Source: Whalleya microplaca (lineage: Eukaryota; Ascomycota; Sordariomycetes; Xylariales; Xylariaceae). From it: a stretch of 64,000 nucleotides of DNA. Below, in pieces: positions 11,349 through 22,732 of this stretch. Location of the stretch: positions 310,001-374,000 of the forward strand of contig MU385719.1 of assembly GCA_022497155.1 (NCBI GenBank). Reading direction: 5' to 3'. The notes under the pieces were generated by a model. It had not been told where the DNA came from. It saw nothing but the letters and a program-made list of their open reading frames with translations, and did not search any database. Numbering within the stretch: the stretch's first letter is position 1; every line of letters starts with the position of its first letter. Made by a program: the position numbers and the translations under genes.

Positions 11349-13305
11349 GAGCTTTGAACATCAGAGATAAGGGGTCGATATGGTTCGTGAAGGCTGCATC
11401 GCATATATATTTCTAAAGGTTTCCGAACTTGGCCATCTCCGTTGGCATATCTGTACGCTCACTCTCACATACCTTCATATCAAGATATCGAAAATTTAAA
11501 CTTCTCACTAAATCATTCACATGGAGCTTACAAGTCTCACCGGTGATGCCTCTTATTGATATCCTACAATAGTAGCCTGAGTAAAAGCATCGTCTATTGA
11601 TATTTGATAAGAGGAACATACTTACGGGGCTGTACCTGTGGATATGCTCGTGGATATTATTTTGTGTTAGATGTCAACATTGTTATTTCTCATGTAAGTT
11701 ATGGCACAGGGACCATTTTCACTCGTTATAATTACCCACAAAGGGCCCCGGGGATGTAGGATGGTATGGCCGGTACAAACCTCTGTCATTGCATAAGCAC
11801 ACAATTGCCTCCCCCTTAGGCGCAAAATGATATGCATATTGCTTCCGGAATTCCTAGCTCTTGGTCATGTTCTCGGCACGCCTAACTACTACGGCTACTT
11901 TCTTACAACTACCTCATCTTGGATAGAGTGATAGTAACGGTACTAGTCTAGACCTACATGCACTGCCGACGTAGCCTGCATGGAAGCTTTCCAATGGGGC
12001 AAACCTCAACCCCTCCTGACAAGCACACGCTCTTGAGCCTACACCTGACCGGCTGATGCAGAAAATAGCAGCGTTGCGGCCGTAAGGCATCTGCGTGTCT
12101 CTCTTTGACACGGCTACGTATTATGGCCAATAAAGTGAGCGTGTCTATAGTTCTTGGGGTAACACAGCCGCAGGCATATTGGGACATATGTGTACATTGT
12201 AGATATTGCTCTCCATGTACACCTATATGTACCCCATATGGCGGTCCCAGCCGAGAGGACAGCCTACCTTACCTACCTCTGCAGTAAGCACATGTGATGT
12301 GCATGAGGCAGCGCTGTCTTAGGCCCATAGCACCGCTCTCTCGAGGGCAATGATGGAGCATCTGTGTACCGGCACTAGGTAGTCGACGGTAGTTGTTCAA
12401 ACTAGAGGGAGAGGGAGGATCTAAATACCGACGTACGAGGCCCCTTGGAGTTGGAGTCGGGCGGAGGAGCGAACGACCTAGTCAGCCTGCATCGCACGAA
12501 CGGACAGGAGGCCTGAGAAGAGATAGAACACAAGGCTACAATTGACCATGGGGCCGGCTCTCGTGGCCAGGTAGGCCGCCGAAAAGGGCAAATACGTCAC
12601 ACTGTGTAGCCTGAAAGAGGTTCAGATGGCAGATTGTTTTCCCACGCTGGGGGTGTAGATTGTAACGCATCGCAATCTGTATAATAGCTGTGATATACCG
12701 ATACGGGATACATGGGGTCGAGATAAGAGGATGGTGCAGAAGGATCATCAGTTGGACTACCGCGGAAGAGAACGACGGGATAGGAAAGATTTCTTGATTT
12801 GATGATAACTTCTATGAAGCTCAGTATGGAGTATGAACTGAAGGATACATAAGTGGGTTTATCTCAGTAGTCTTGAGACCTACATTTACGTATGTAAGGG
12901 GAACAGAAGCCGATGCGACGGTATGACATGATATGATCCATCCTCCAGCACTACCCATCCCAACGTCACAAAAAACGACACCAGAGACTCATCAGCTCGG
13001 CGGCGACCCAACACCATCGTCCGTTGGAGCCCAGGTCGCAGCAGGAACCCAGACCCGCGAGGCACGATGCACGAAAGTAGTAGGAGACCTGGCGGCTGAC
13101 CTTGCCGCGAGCGACCGCGCAGGAGATCCGCGGTAGCGAAAGGCAATCTCAAACGAATCCTTCCGCGCTGCTCGCGGACCGAATCGTCGCCACGAGGGCC
13201 CCTCAGCAGGGTGTGTCCCGCGAATCCTCCAGCCTTGGCAGGCAGATAGATACCTAGATCTCGAATCCCGAGGCAATCTACCTACCATCCGCGGCCGACA
13301 GCCCA

Positions 13306-13336
<31 letters not shown>

Positions 13337-14269
13337 TGCAGCGCATGGGGTGCGCGTGGACAGACAGCGACGGGCTACAGCCCGCTGCAGAACATGTCCG
13401 TCATCTCATGCAGGGATGCGGCGGCGGGTGGGCTAGCAGAGCCTTGCCTATCTGGCTATGCGTACTTATCAGATCAGACTTGACCTGATCGATCGGTAAG
13501 CTAGCTTATTATAACAAGTCCTATAATAGACAGATATATGTAAGTATAGAGCATGTAGTCAGCATGGCTGCAACGTGCATTTGGATGGGATTTGCCTTGA
13601 TACACACGCACCACCCCCCTTCTCCCCAAAATATAAAAATGCCATCGACTGCTCAACCAACTGATGTACCGAGCAACCCTCCATCCTCTGCCGCCCCAGG
13701 CGTAGGTGCCATGAGCTGGGCGTGTGTGGGCGAGACACAGAGAGAGAAAAAGCAGCAGTGTCGCAGCGGATCGTCGTATGCATATATGTAGGTATATATG
13801 GGTTGCATATATATATTACCGTGGCTTGGGCTCGGTTAGAGAGAGCTGTGCTGTTTAACATACGACGTGCGAACATACCAGCATATAGGAGACGAGGCAG
13901 TTGGAACTTCAATTTAGGATAATACTCGCTCACCGGTGCCATACGCAACTCATAATCTAGCATATTAGAGCAACCGTCCTGTATAGTCGTGCAGTTTGTA
14001 TCGCGTGATCTGACTTAGTGGTTGTCTTAACTAATCTGATCACATATACACTATTCTCAGGCTCAATGCTTCATAGAACCGAGTGAGGTAGCCTTCCATA
14101 TCAAGTAGATAAAAATTTGAATGATCTGTGATATCAAAGTAATATCATTATGTATATATATAATCCCCGCTACTTACGAATCAAGTGAAACCGTTTGTAT
14201 GTAAATATTAACTAGAAGTAAGGCGGCACCAAGGAAAAAAACTAGCAAGTCAACACTCGCAAATTTATC
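11349..14269. other. Gene-poor stretch with CAGG microsatellite
   Basis: 2.9 kb without a supportable gene. 12.9-13.4 kb is GC-rich, while 13.9-14.25 kb is AT-rich. A perfect (CAGG)7 tract spans 13307-13334. Short open frames near 12.99-13.29 kb are Arg/Ser/Pro-rich and look non-coding. Confidence 0.45.
13307..13334 (+). repeat. (CAGG)7 tetranucleotide microsatellite
   Basis: Seven perfect tandem copies of CAGG, read directly, within gene-poor DNA. Confidence 0.95.
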
Positions 14270-15002
14270 TCAATTCGTGGATATCGCAATATCCGACCGA
14301 TCTATATAGGCCGAAAGAAAACTGATATCCATCCGGACCACAAGTAGTTCAACACAACACCTAGCTAGACCTTGTACATAACATCCAATGATTCCTGGAC
14401 GACCACCCTTCCCCTCTGTGTAGAAAAGAAACCGACCGGTTTGGTCAACGAATCTAGTATGTAATACAAGCCACTCAGTACTCCCATTTTCGCACTTTTC
14501 GAGACGGGTGCCCCGTATTGCGTTGCTTTGTGTCGTCACATCCGCCATTGCCAATTACGACGACTACAGGAGCACCCCCAGTATCATTTTTAGGACTATT
14601 GCTAGTCACCCCCGTTCTGTTTGATCCGTGCTCGTACGACTCCAGTACCCGGACAAAGCAAAACATTCTTCCCGACAGGGAGCTGTTCACCCTTATAGGG
14701 TATTTGATATGGACCACAAGGCTTGTTGAATGTTGCCTTCCTCCATGCTATATCACCCAAGGACCGCTGGTCCTCTGATATGAATCGACAATCCCCTGGA
14801 ACCTGTGAATTGGTCGTGGATATTGACCACGAGGCTGAAGATCTTGGAACGTTGCAAACGCCAACAAGCCGTTGTCCGTTGCAAGAAAAGTTGATTCTGT
14901 CTTCCCGGCAATGCTGGCTCTGACAGCACTGATGGGCGACGGCCTAGCGTCGCATAATTTACGACACCCGGCTGGTCGTCTTCTAGGCCGTAATTCGAAT
15001 GG
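14270..15002 (-). pseudogene. Frame-broken coding remnant, unrecognised
   Basis: On the minus strand, protein-like sequence jumps between frames. One frame is open from 15002 to 14748 (contains SIAGKTESTFLATDNGLLAF) and a second from 14943 to 14602 (contains ATFNKPCGPYQIPYKG and LLCPGTGVV). A third is open from 14554 to 14270 (contains GSTEWLVLHTRFVDQTG). None has a convincing start, and I found no splice pair that joins them cleanly. This pattern suggests a single ancestral gene of about 700 bp broken by indels. It lies immediately 3' of the RasGEF stop codon, on the same strand. I cannot name the family; unusual introns in a living gene remain an alternative. Confidence 0.35.
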
Positions 15003-15085
15003 CTAAGTCGCCATATAATGCATGGTTGCACTCTCGATAAACTATACAGACGGCTGCTTGTGAGAGCCCTCTTGTGGTACCGAGC

Positions 15086-18000
15086 TCATAGGAAGCCAGA
15101 TTCGGCCAAAACCCTGCGGTAGAAATACGTTAGCTGCTGTTCTGTAATTCTAATGAAAATGGCGAGCTAGAAATTGAGCATCTATTAAGGACTCGAGTGG
15201 ATTAACCACAACAAGGCGCTGAATAGTTGCTATCGGGGGTGTAATGAAACAACATACCTTACGATCTTCTCATCTTCACGCTCACGTGGCTCGACATTCA
15301 AACTCTTGTCGTACATTTCATGTACGTCACCTGCAGCCTGCATGTTACTCAGGATATAATCCTGTAGTTCCGGCACCGCTTGTAGCGAGTACGGGGCATT
15401 TTGATATTGTTGAATGTCGCGAATCACTTCAGCTGTTTTTGCGCGTTTGGCAAAGTTGATTAAGTTAGTCTTCTTGATGATCGAAGGAATACCGTCCTCT
15501 ATGAAGGTTAAATCCGTAAGATATACACCTGTGAAACATAGACATTAGTCCGTGATGCAAAGGAACTACATGGGAATCTCTCGCGAGTAGGCACGCACCA
15601 AAGAATGGGATGCATGGCGGGTTTGCAGCATGCAGTGCCTCTCTGTATTCGCCGAAGTTCTTTGTGCTTGCCATCAGACGTCGCATTGTCTCCAAGACAG
15701 CCTGAGTGCGAGCTGGAACTTGGTCCCAGGTTCGTTTCAGACGAGCTATAGGGGCAGTGCCAAGCGCAGAAATGATTGACGTCAGGGTAGAGAAATTGTT
15801 TAGATTCCGGCATTTCTGAATGTGTCAGCAATATGCAAATTAGGATATCAGGCTCAGGTGTTTGTTACTCACATCGGCAACTGATACAAAGTGCTTGATG
15901 ACAACTACTCTCTTCTTCACGTCCATCTGAGCCAAAATCATCTCGGCAACCCAGTTTGTCATTTGATTGGAATGAAGGATAAGAGCTTTTACGTTTGGCG
16001 CAGGTTCGCTATCGTTTTCACCAACCTTCTTCTGCCACGTCTTATTGAGGCATTCAGTAGGTTTGATCTTTCCGTATAGCTTGGATTCGATTATAGTCAA
16101 CTGACGCGCAAATTCAGTGACATCGATATCCAGGAACTTGAGCTTTTTCATGTTCTTCGGCATAATCGGGGGCGGAACATTGTTATTAAATGTCTGGATC
16201 ATGCGCTTGGACGATATTTCCTTGCCGCCAAGTCGCTGGTCTAGGACAGTCATGAGATTATTGGCGCCCGGTGTTTCCGTAGACTTGACGGTATCTTTTG
16301 CGAATGCGTAGACGTCACGAATCAGTTCCCTCGTCTCCTCGTTCGGCTCCTCCATCCAAAAGTTCTCGAACCAACTCTTGATGATATTGACCACTCGGAA
16401 TCTGATCAGTTTCTGTTTTTTATCCCTCCAGGCCTCGTAGTCAGAGTTGCTTAATCCTTCAGGGGGTTGAATGTTGAAGCGCTTGACTAAAAGCTCAAAC
16501 AACTCTCGGGCAACCGTGAAAGAACGGTACGTTAGAAGGAAGGTATTGTTAAAGCTGAAATCTGACTTGTCGTGTCTCGTCAGCTGTTCAACCAGAGCTA
16601 GCAAGGAACCGCCCTTAACTGATGGTGGTGTCGTCTTCAGATCCCACGATAGTTCCTGCTCAAGATCGAGTCGTAAAAATGCTGGTGTTTCCTCAACTGG
16701 TTGAACAATGGGACCTTGTGGTATAGAGTCATCCCCGAGCAGTCTCTTAACTTTCTCGAGATCGCCCTTTCTGTAGTTGTTCGATGTGGTTTCTCCTTCA
16801 GTATAGGAGGCGGATGGGCCCATGAGAGGAGGTCGACCCCCTATGGTCACAGACCCTAAGCGTGTATGCAGAGGATAATAGGGCACCGTGTCTCTTCTCG
16901 GCTGGTCTGGCGCGAAGCGATCCTCCCGCATACGAGCCTCGTGTTGTTGCTGTAAATTAATCTGCACTTGCTCGGAGAGAAGTTGCAAAGAGAAGCCAAC
17001 GTGCGAAGAGTTCGTCTCTAATGCTCTTGCACACTGCCTGACATATTCGAGTCTGCCTTCTAACGACTCCCCACGTATCTCGGCCCATTCGTCGCCTAGT
17101 GGGCCAGCAACCGCTTGACAACCTAACAGAAGATCAGATATGTTGTCGTAGAGGCTTTGCTTGTTCGTGCCGAAATCGGCAAGCTGGGGCGTCTGAAAGG
17201 TATTCCCTAATGATGAGAGGTCAACAGATTCGATCATCGCGATCCATGGTTTAAACATTTCCAGAACTTTTCCGCCGGCAATGCAGACATTATTGCCCAC
17301 AAGCTCGTGCTTATATGGGGTCACCAGTTTGTCGGATACCCCAAGATTCTTTTCCAATTCCCTGATGCTGGAGACCAGCATCCTCTTATACTCGTCGAGC
17401 CTCTCGAGGAGTTTCCCATCTAATAGAGCCGTTGGCTCAACGGCACCTTCTTCGTCTTCCAAGAAATTGGAGGTAATAGGATCGCGAGGGCCAAGTCCGT
17501 TATTCTGCCAACTCCCTCCAGTTGTGCTTCCTATGACAAAACCGGGGAAGAGTCGCGGGATCTCCTCACCCCGTTGCTGTCTTGCGACCTCGACGAAGCT
17601 GAAAACTCCAAGGAGCACCCCGTCAGCTTCCTGCATGCATTTTTGGACAGATTCAGCATTTGCAAAGTCAGCAGCAGCGATATGCGAGGATATAACTAGC
17701 TTAGAGAACTTTGACATCATATCTCGAAAATGAGGGTAAAGCGCTTTGTTGGTGGAAATGATGGAAGGTTGGCCGGAGTGATTATCGGTGGTGCCCGAAC
17801 CGGCTGCAAGGAGCAATCTTAGGTGATCCGAGATATTCTCCGCGCGACTGACATATTCTGATCGGTTACCGTTCGCGACCGCATCACGGTAGCGATCAAT
17901 AGCACGTTTCATGTTCGCGACAAGAAGGTTCCATGTCAAAGGTTGTGTGGTGCCGTCGTCGAAAAAGGAGCGAGGGATCGTAGCAGCCTGCGGAAGATTA

Positions 18001-19086
18001 AAACCAGCACCAGTGAAGGACGTGGCAGATGCCAGCATCGGCGGTTGGAGTCCGCCTGTTGGCATGGGGAAACTGGAGTTGGCTCGCGATCGTGTACCAG
18101 GCGATATGCCATTCATCGAGTCCATGGAAGGCGACGGTGATACCCCAACGCTGTCGCTGGGATAGAGGCTACGATGTCGCGGAGGCTGTATTAAACGGTG
18201 AGTGAGTGGTCGGACGAGTATACAACTTGATTGGGCTGCTTACCAAAGAACTCACTGAGTTTATCATGAGTGATTCACCTTCGAGCTCTGAAGCCGAGGT
18301 TGCTTCCGAGTCTTCCCCGTCAGATTGAGCAAAGCCACCTTGTAACAGCTCTGGGGGTGGCCGTGACTTGTCGGGAATTTTTGCGTGCATCCTGTCGAGG
18401 GGCCCGCTGTCGTTGAGAGAAGTCGGCGATTCGAGCGGTAGTTCGGTGCTGCTCTCTCCGGTCATGGTGTTGTAGTAGAATAATCTGCCATCGGGCGTAG
18501 CTTGGGGTATCCAGAAATCGGCGCCACCAGATCTCCTGACGGGCCTCGTGCCTTCGAGAGGCAATCCGTTCAAATCATCCTGATCCGAATTGTCTCCATC
18601 GTCGAACTCTTCCTCGTACACCACTTGATCCTCCAACTCGTCGTCTCCATGTTCCACATCTTCATTTTGGAGGGTCTCGGGAAGCTCGTCGGGACTCGTG
18701 ATGATCTGACAATAGTTACTTGGAAACCATCCTCGCACCCCGTTGATCACGCCATCCCACCATCCGCTTTCCAACTGGGTGATGACCTGGATGACGTCGC
18801 CTTCATGGAAGCTCAGACTAGTCCGGTCGTCGGCTTCATAGTCGTAGAGGGCGCGTACGTATAAGGTGCCGGGCGGCGCAGTACCTAATATGCCGTTCAT
18901 GGTGAATGAGTATGAGTTGTAGTCGCGGCTACCGCTGGACCGATCCAACGACGCCGGGTTCTCGAGAGCAATGGCAGAGTCGGGGGCGTTGTCAAGGGTG
19001 TTAGAGCGAGATTTGTTGCGGGAATTATATGTATTATTGTTCTGAGCAGTTACCAGTGCCGATACTGGAGACTGTGTCATGAGCAT
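15086..19086 (-). CDS. CDC25: Cdc25-type Ras guanine nucleotide exchange factor
   Basis: Five exons on the minus strand (19086-18244, 18185-15873, 15815-15599, 15528-15258, 15113-15086), introns of 58, 57, 70 and 144 bp, 1,223 residues. An SH3 domain (ALYDYEADD...GWWDGVINGVRGWFPSNYC) covers about residues 77-128 and a degenerate WW-like segment about 190-218. The RasGEF N-terminal domain starts near 800 and the catalytic CDC25 domain covers about 980-1215, including the CRNLNNFSTLTSIISAL core. The tiny last exon restores the family's usual VLAESGFL end. It activates Ras by GDP-GTP exchange at the membrane, feeding cAMP/PKA or MAPK signalling that controls growth and development in fungi. The acidic linker after the SH3 is typical. 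Confidence 0.93.
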
Positions 19087-21741
19087 CGTGATGTCAGATG
19101 CGTCAAGCGTGACTGGAGGGAATCAAAAGAATGGTTATCAAGGCATGCCCAAACCAACACGCGCATAGAGACGAAAAGAAGCGAGAAACCGAGACCAGTC
19201 GTTGTGGCCTTGCACTTAGGTATTTAACAGTAACTATGCAGACCTGAGATTTGCCTCTCAAGTCGGGAACAGAAGAGGGCGACGCAAGTAAAGTAAAAGC
19301 TTAAACTTCAAGAGAATGTAGTATTGATAGAGGTCGCGGTGATCGTCGTCGCCGTCCTTGCCGTTCGAACCATCAATAAAAGGGGGAAAACCGAGTGTCG
19401 GGAAGGAGAGGTTAGAAAGTCGGGTCGAATAAGAAGAGGTGGATCGCAGGCGACATCCAGCGGTTTGATGATTTATTCTTCTTCTCCCTTCTCGCCTGAC
19501 GGATACGACTCTTACGACCCTTTCGATGCTTTCGACTCTTCGTGGAGGCGCTGGAGCGTTTTTTCTCGTGTCGACGCGAAGGGGTCGCTCGACGATGTGA
19601 ATGGCCGGTGACAAGTCCGGGCTGGGCGGGTAGGGAAGTTAAGGTAAGGAGCTCGATTCGCTGACGGGGCGAAGGGGGCAGTAGGGGTGGTCGGGTCGCC
19701 TAGGCTTAGCTCTTGGCTTCCTTTCTGACTTCTGCCTCCCGAGCTGACGGCTGAAAGAGGCGATCTGTCTATTCTTTCCACTGTCTTACGCAACGCAACA
19801 GTAAAATGACGGACCTATGAGGACCGGAGCTGCTGATGGAAGGCGAAACAATCGACAATCGACAATTGGCAATTGGCAATTGATTGGGGCTGGAGGTTTT
19901 TTTTATTTTTTACCTCAATAGATATTATTAGTTAGAGGTGTTTTCCCACCGGTTTCTTTCTCCTGTCTGTACGGTTTACAGCAGCAGGTAGTGGTTGGCG
20001 ACTTTGGTTAGCGACTTTTTAGTTAGCGACTTTGTTTGGTCGCACCCTAGTTGTAGAACCTTAGCTGCTAAGGAGGTATGCATGTATGTATGTACTTGGC
20101 CAACCAAGGCTTTTAGTGCTGGAGGCCTGGTGCAATACCCCTCTTTCTGAGAATTCCCCTTTCCCTTTTTTTGGTTCGACTATTTCTCGGGTGATGGTTC
20201 TGATATGAATCTGCGCTCGCACTATCTAGATGGCGTCCTGCCTGTCAACGGTACTAGGGAGAAAGTGGAGGGGTGTGAGTGTGTGCATGTGCATCGAGTC
20301 CAGCAGAACCTCAAGTTCATCAAAGAATAGAGGAACCACTGCAAAGGACGGGAGGATGGATGTGGAAGGATGGATGTATGTATGTACGCCTGTACCTAAC
20401 TTAGGTATGTAGGTAAAGTAGGTATCAAGTATCTTCCTAGGCCTGTGTTGAATGCAGAAACGTCGCACTCTCTCCAGACACCCCGATGGTGTGAATCTTA
20501 GCTGGTATGTACCTTCTTCGTCCTGACTGGCCTGACTGGTAAGTACCTCTTATGTTGGCATCCCGCACGTCTGCCGCATGTCGCGTGTCGAGTTTGATAC
20601 CTACCCAACTACCTTCTGGGAAGAGCAGGAGTGAACAGACGACAGAGTTGATATTTCGGATCAATTCATAGTCAGGTCAGGGCAAGTCGTGGAAACCATT
20701 GTTACTACGACATCATCCTTTTCCCATTTACCTTGTTAAATTGGCGGTACGCTTGGGTTACAGCGCCTACATTTTTATTATGCTTGGCTTATTTGTCTAT
20801 CAATTTCGAATACCATTAGGCGTTCGGTACAATATCGTACTAGCGGCGTATTTGACTGATACATGTACTGCGTAGGCACGGGACCGGATAAGGACATTTG
20901 GCACCTCTATGACACACAGGTCGACGGGCAGTTGTCCGCACTTTTGAATGTACCAGTAGTAATTTATAGTAGGAGATACCGTGCCAAGACTCACAGTCTG
21001 ACACGGTATGGCAAACTGACCCCAACTGCTCATCAAGTCCACAATTCTCGGTGATGAAGGAGGTCACTTCCTACCACATAAACCAATTGTTATATGCTTA
21101 AAGAATTTTGGAGCAGGCTATAACTACCTTAACATGTTGACAAAGATATCTAGTCAAGTCTCACGATCAAATTTGATTTTGTCCCTGTTCAACTCCGGTG
21201 TACGACAGTGTCGTACAGTACGCAATTTAGGCCAGTAGTCTGGGCTCGTGGATGAGGGCGATCATTCAAGTCGTAACTAGGCTCGATTCCTTGCCAATGC
21301 ACCGACTGGCTGGCTCAAATACGCATCATTCTGCACCCTGGAGTGCTGCCAGGACGTGCCGCCAGTGCAGGACGTAGCGCGGGACATTCGCGTCGGCTAG
21401 CCGAGACCAGATGCTACTGTATCATATCCGCTGTCTCGAAGAGAGATTGCCAAATTGGCAATTGACACCTTGGAACTTGAGCCATCGACTTATATCAGTC
21501 GATCCTCGAAGCTATATACTTGCTGCCCTGGCAAAGCCCTACGGGACCCTAGACACCGACAACGTGGTTTTGACAAACCACGCCGTGCAAGCATAATATG
21601 CAAGCAATAACCATATTGAGCCATTCCGTACATGTAGACATGTTGATGCAATACCTACTCGACATGGAGCTCGGTGAGGTTAAACCAGCATTAAAGGTGC
21701 ACAGTACGTGACATACTATGCGCGTAGTGACATGTGATGGA
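19087..21741. other. RasGEF 5' region and start of gene desert
   Basis: Contains the RasGEF leader/promoter and no supportable gene. Features seen: short AATCGAC/AATTGGC repeats at about 19850-19885, three near-copies of GTTAGCGACTTT at about 19990-20036, and TATGTA/TAGGTA repeats near 20080-20095 and 20380-20425. Pyrimidine/purine-biased DNA at 19260-19800 fits a long 5' leader. Confidence 0.45.
19990..20036. repeat. Three imperfect copies of GTTAGCGACTTT
   Basis: Tandem near-copies (GTTGGCGACTTT, GGTTAGCGACTTT, GTTAGCGACTTT) separated by 0-3 bases, about 900 bp upstream of the RasGEF start codon. Confidence 0.8.
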
Positions 21742-22732
21742 CTATCCCATGTCATCTACACGTGGAAATATGGGGTTTCCTGCAGCCCACTCGGAGAGGT
21801 TTCGAACATGGAAACCCTTAACACCTCGAAATATAGTAGGCCCATCCATCCCCTTCAGGACTGTCTGTATCTGGCTAGGATCACTCGTAGATAATTTACA
21901 AATCGACCGTCGGAGTATTTCGAAGCTGCATAGAAGACTGCGAAGCTCTTGCTCACTGTCGCCCTGTCCACTTATCATGTCCAACGAGCATTCGAAGCCA
22001 CGAGGCCTTCCTCCGGAGATTAGCTGATCTACGGACCGTAGCCAGCGGTAGCAACCGCGGGGAATACGCAGTATCTCTCAGTCTCAGTACTAGAGCGATG
22101 CTTGGACCACGACTTCGGGACGAGTCGTTAATTCGCGATCATTATTTCTCCAGGGGTCGAGAATAATAAGATCGTTCGATCAATTCATCTGTTGAATTAT
22201 CAAGTTCGAGCATCTCCGTGCTGGAACTTGGCGGTCAACCCTTTCTGACAGGCTTCAACAACAACCCTGGTGACCAGACCAATCCAGATATGGCTGATTA
22301 ACCCCACTAACACGACAAGAGATGATGGCTGCATTAAAAGATATGTCCATAATATGAATGACCCTGTTCCTAGTGAACCCCATATGCAGCGTTTCTCTTC
22401 ACCGGTGTGGATTTCAACGATGAGCAGCTAACTTTATCTAGAAGACTTCTATATATAAAAATAAAACCAAAAGCCGCGATAAACGGGTGTAAAATAGACT
22501 CACCTTCGAGACAACAAGGGCATAATTCGCATACCATGCAGCGGCTTTATCTATCATGTCTATCACTTTGAGAATTGTTGAAGAAATGGCACAGAGCTAG
22601 CTTCATTCAACGTTCTCATCGTCGCCAAGCTTCTACATTAGGTAGTAGTAGATTCACCTTCCACTTCTGCGATGATTGTGTCAGTTTGTATCTTTGGATA
22701 GGATCAAATAGACTAGGAGACTCCGGAAGGAA
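21742..22732 (-). pseudogene. Decayed multi-exon gene, unrecognised membrane protein
   Basis: Three exon-like pieces on the minus strand (22732-22658, 22596-22504, 22427-22200) join in phase 0 across introns of 61 bp (GTGAAT...CTAG) and 76 bp (GTGAGT...TTAG). The third piece has a long hydrophobic segment (FILWTYLL...LVVLVGLISHIWIGLV). After a stop at 22200-22202 the protein-like frame shifts. The continuation carries TAG and two TGA codons at 22090-22092, 22084-22086 and 22078-22080, then is open for 112 codons to 21742 (GFECSLDMISGQGDSEQELR, ILRRSICKLS). The three clustered stops are each one C-to-T change from Gln or Arg codons. I cannot name the family. A living gene with different exons is possible but less likely. 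Confidence 0.4.
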
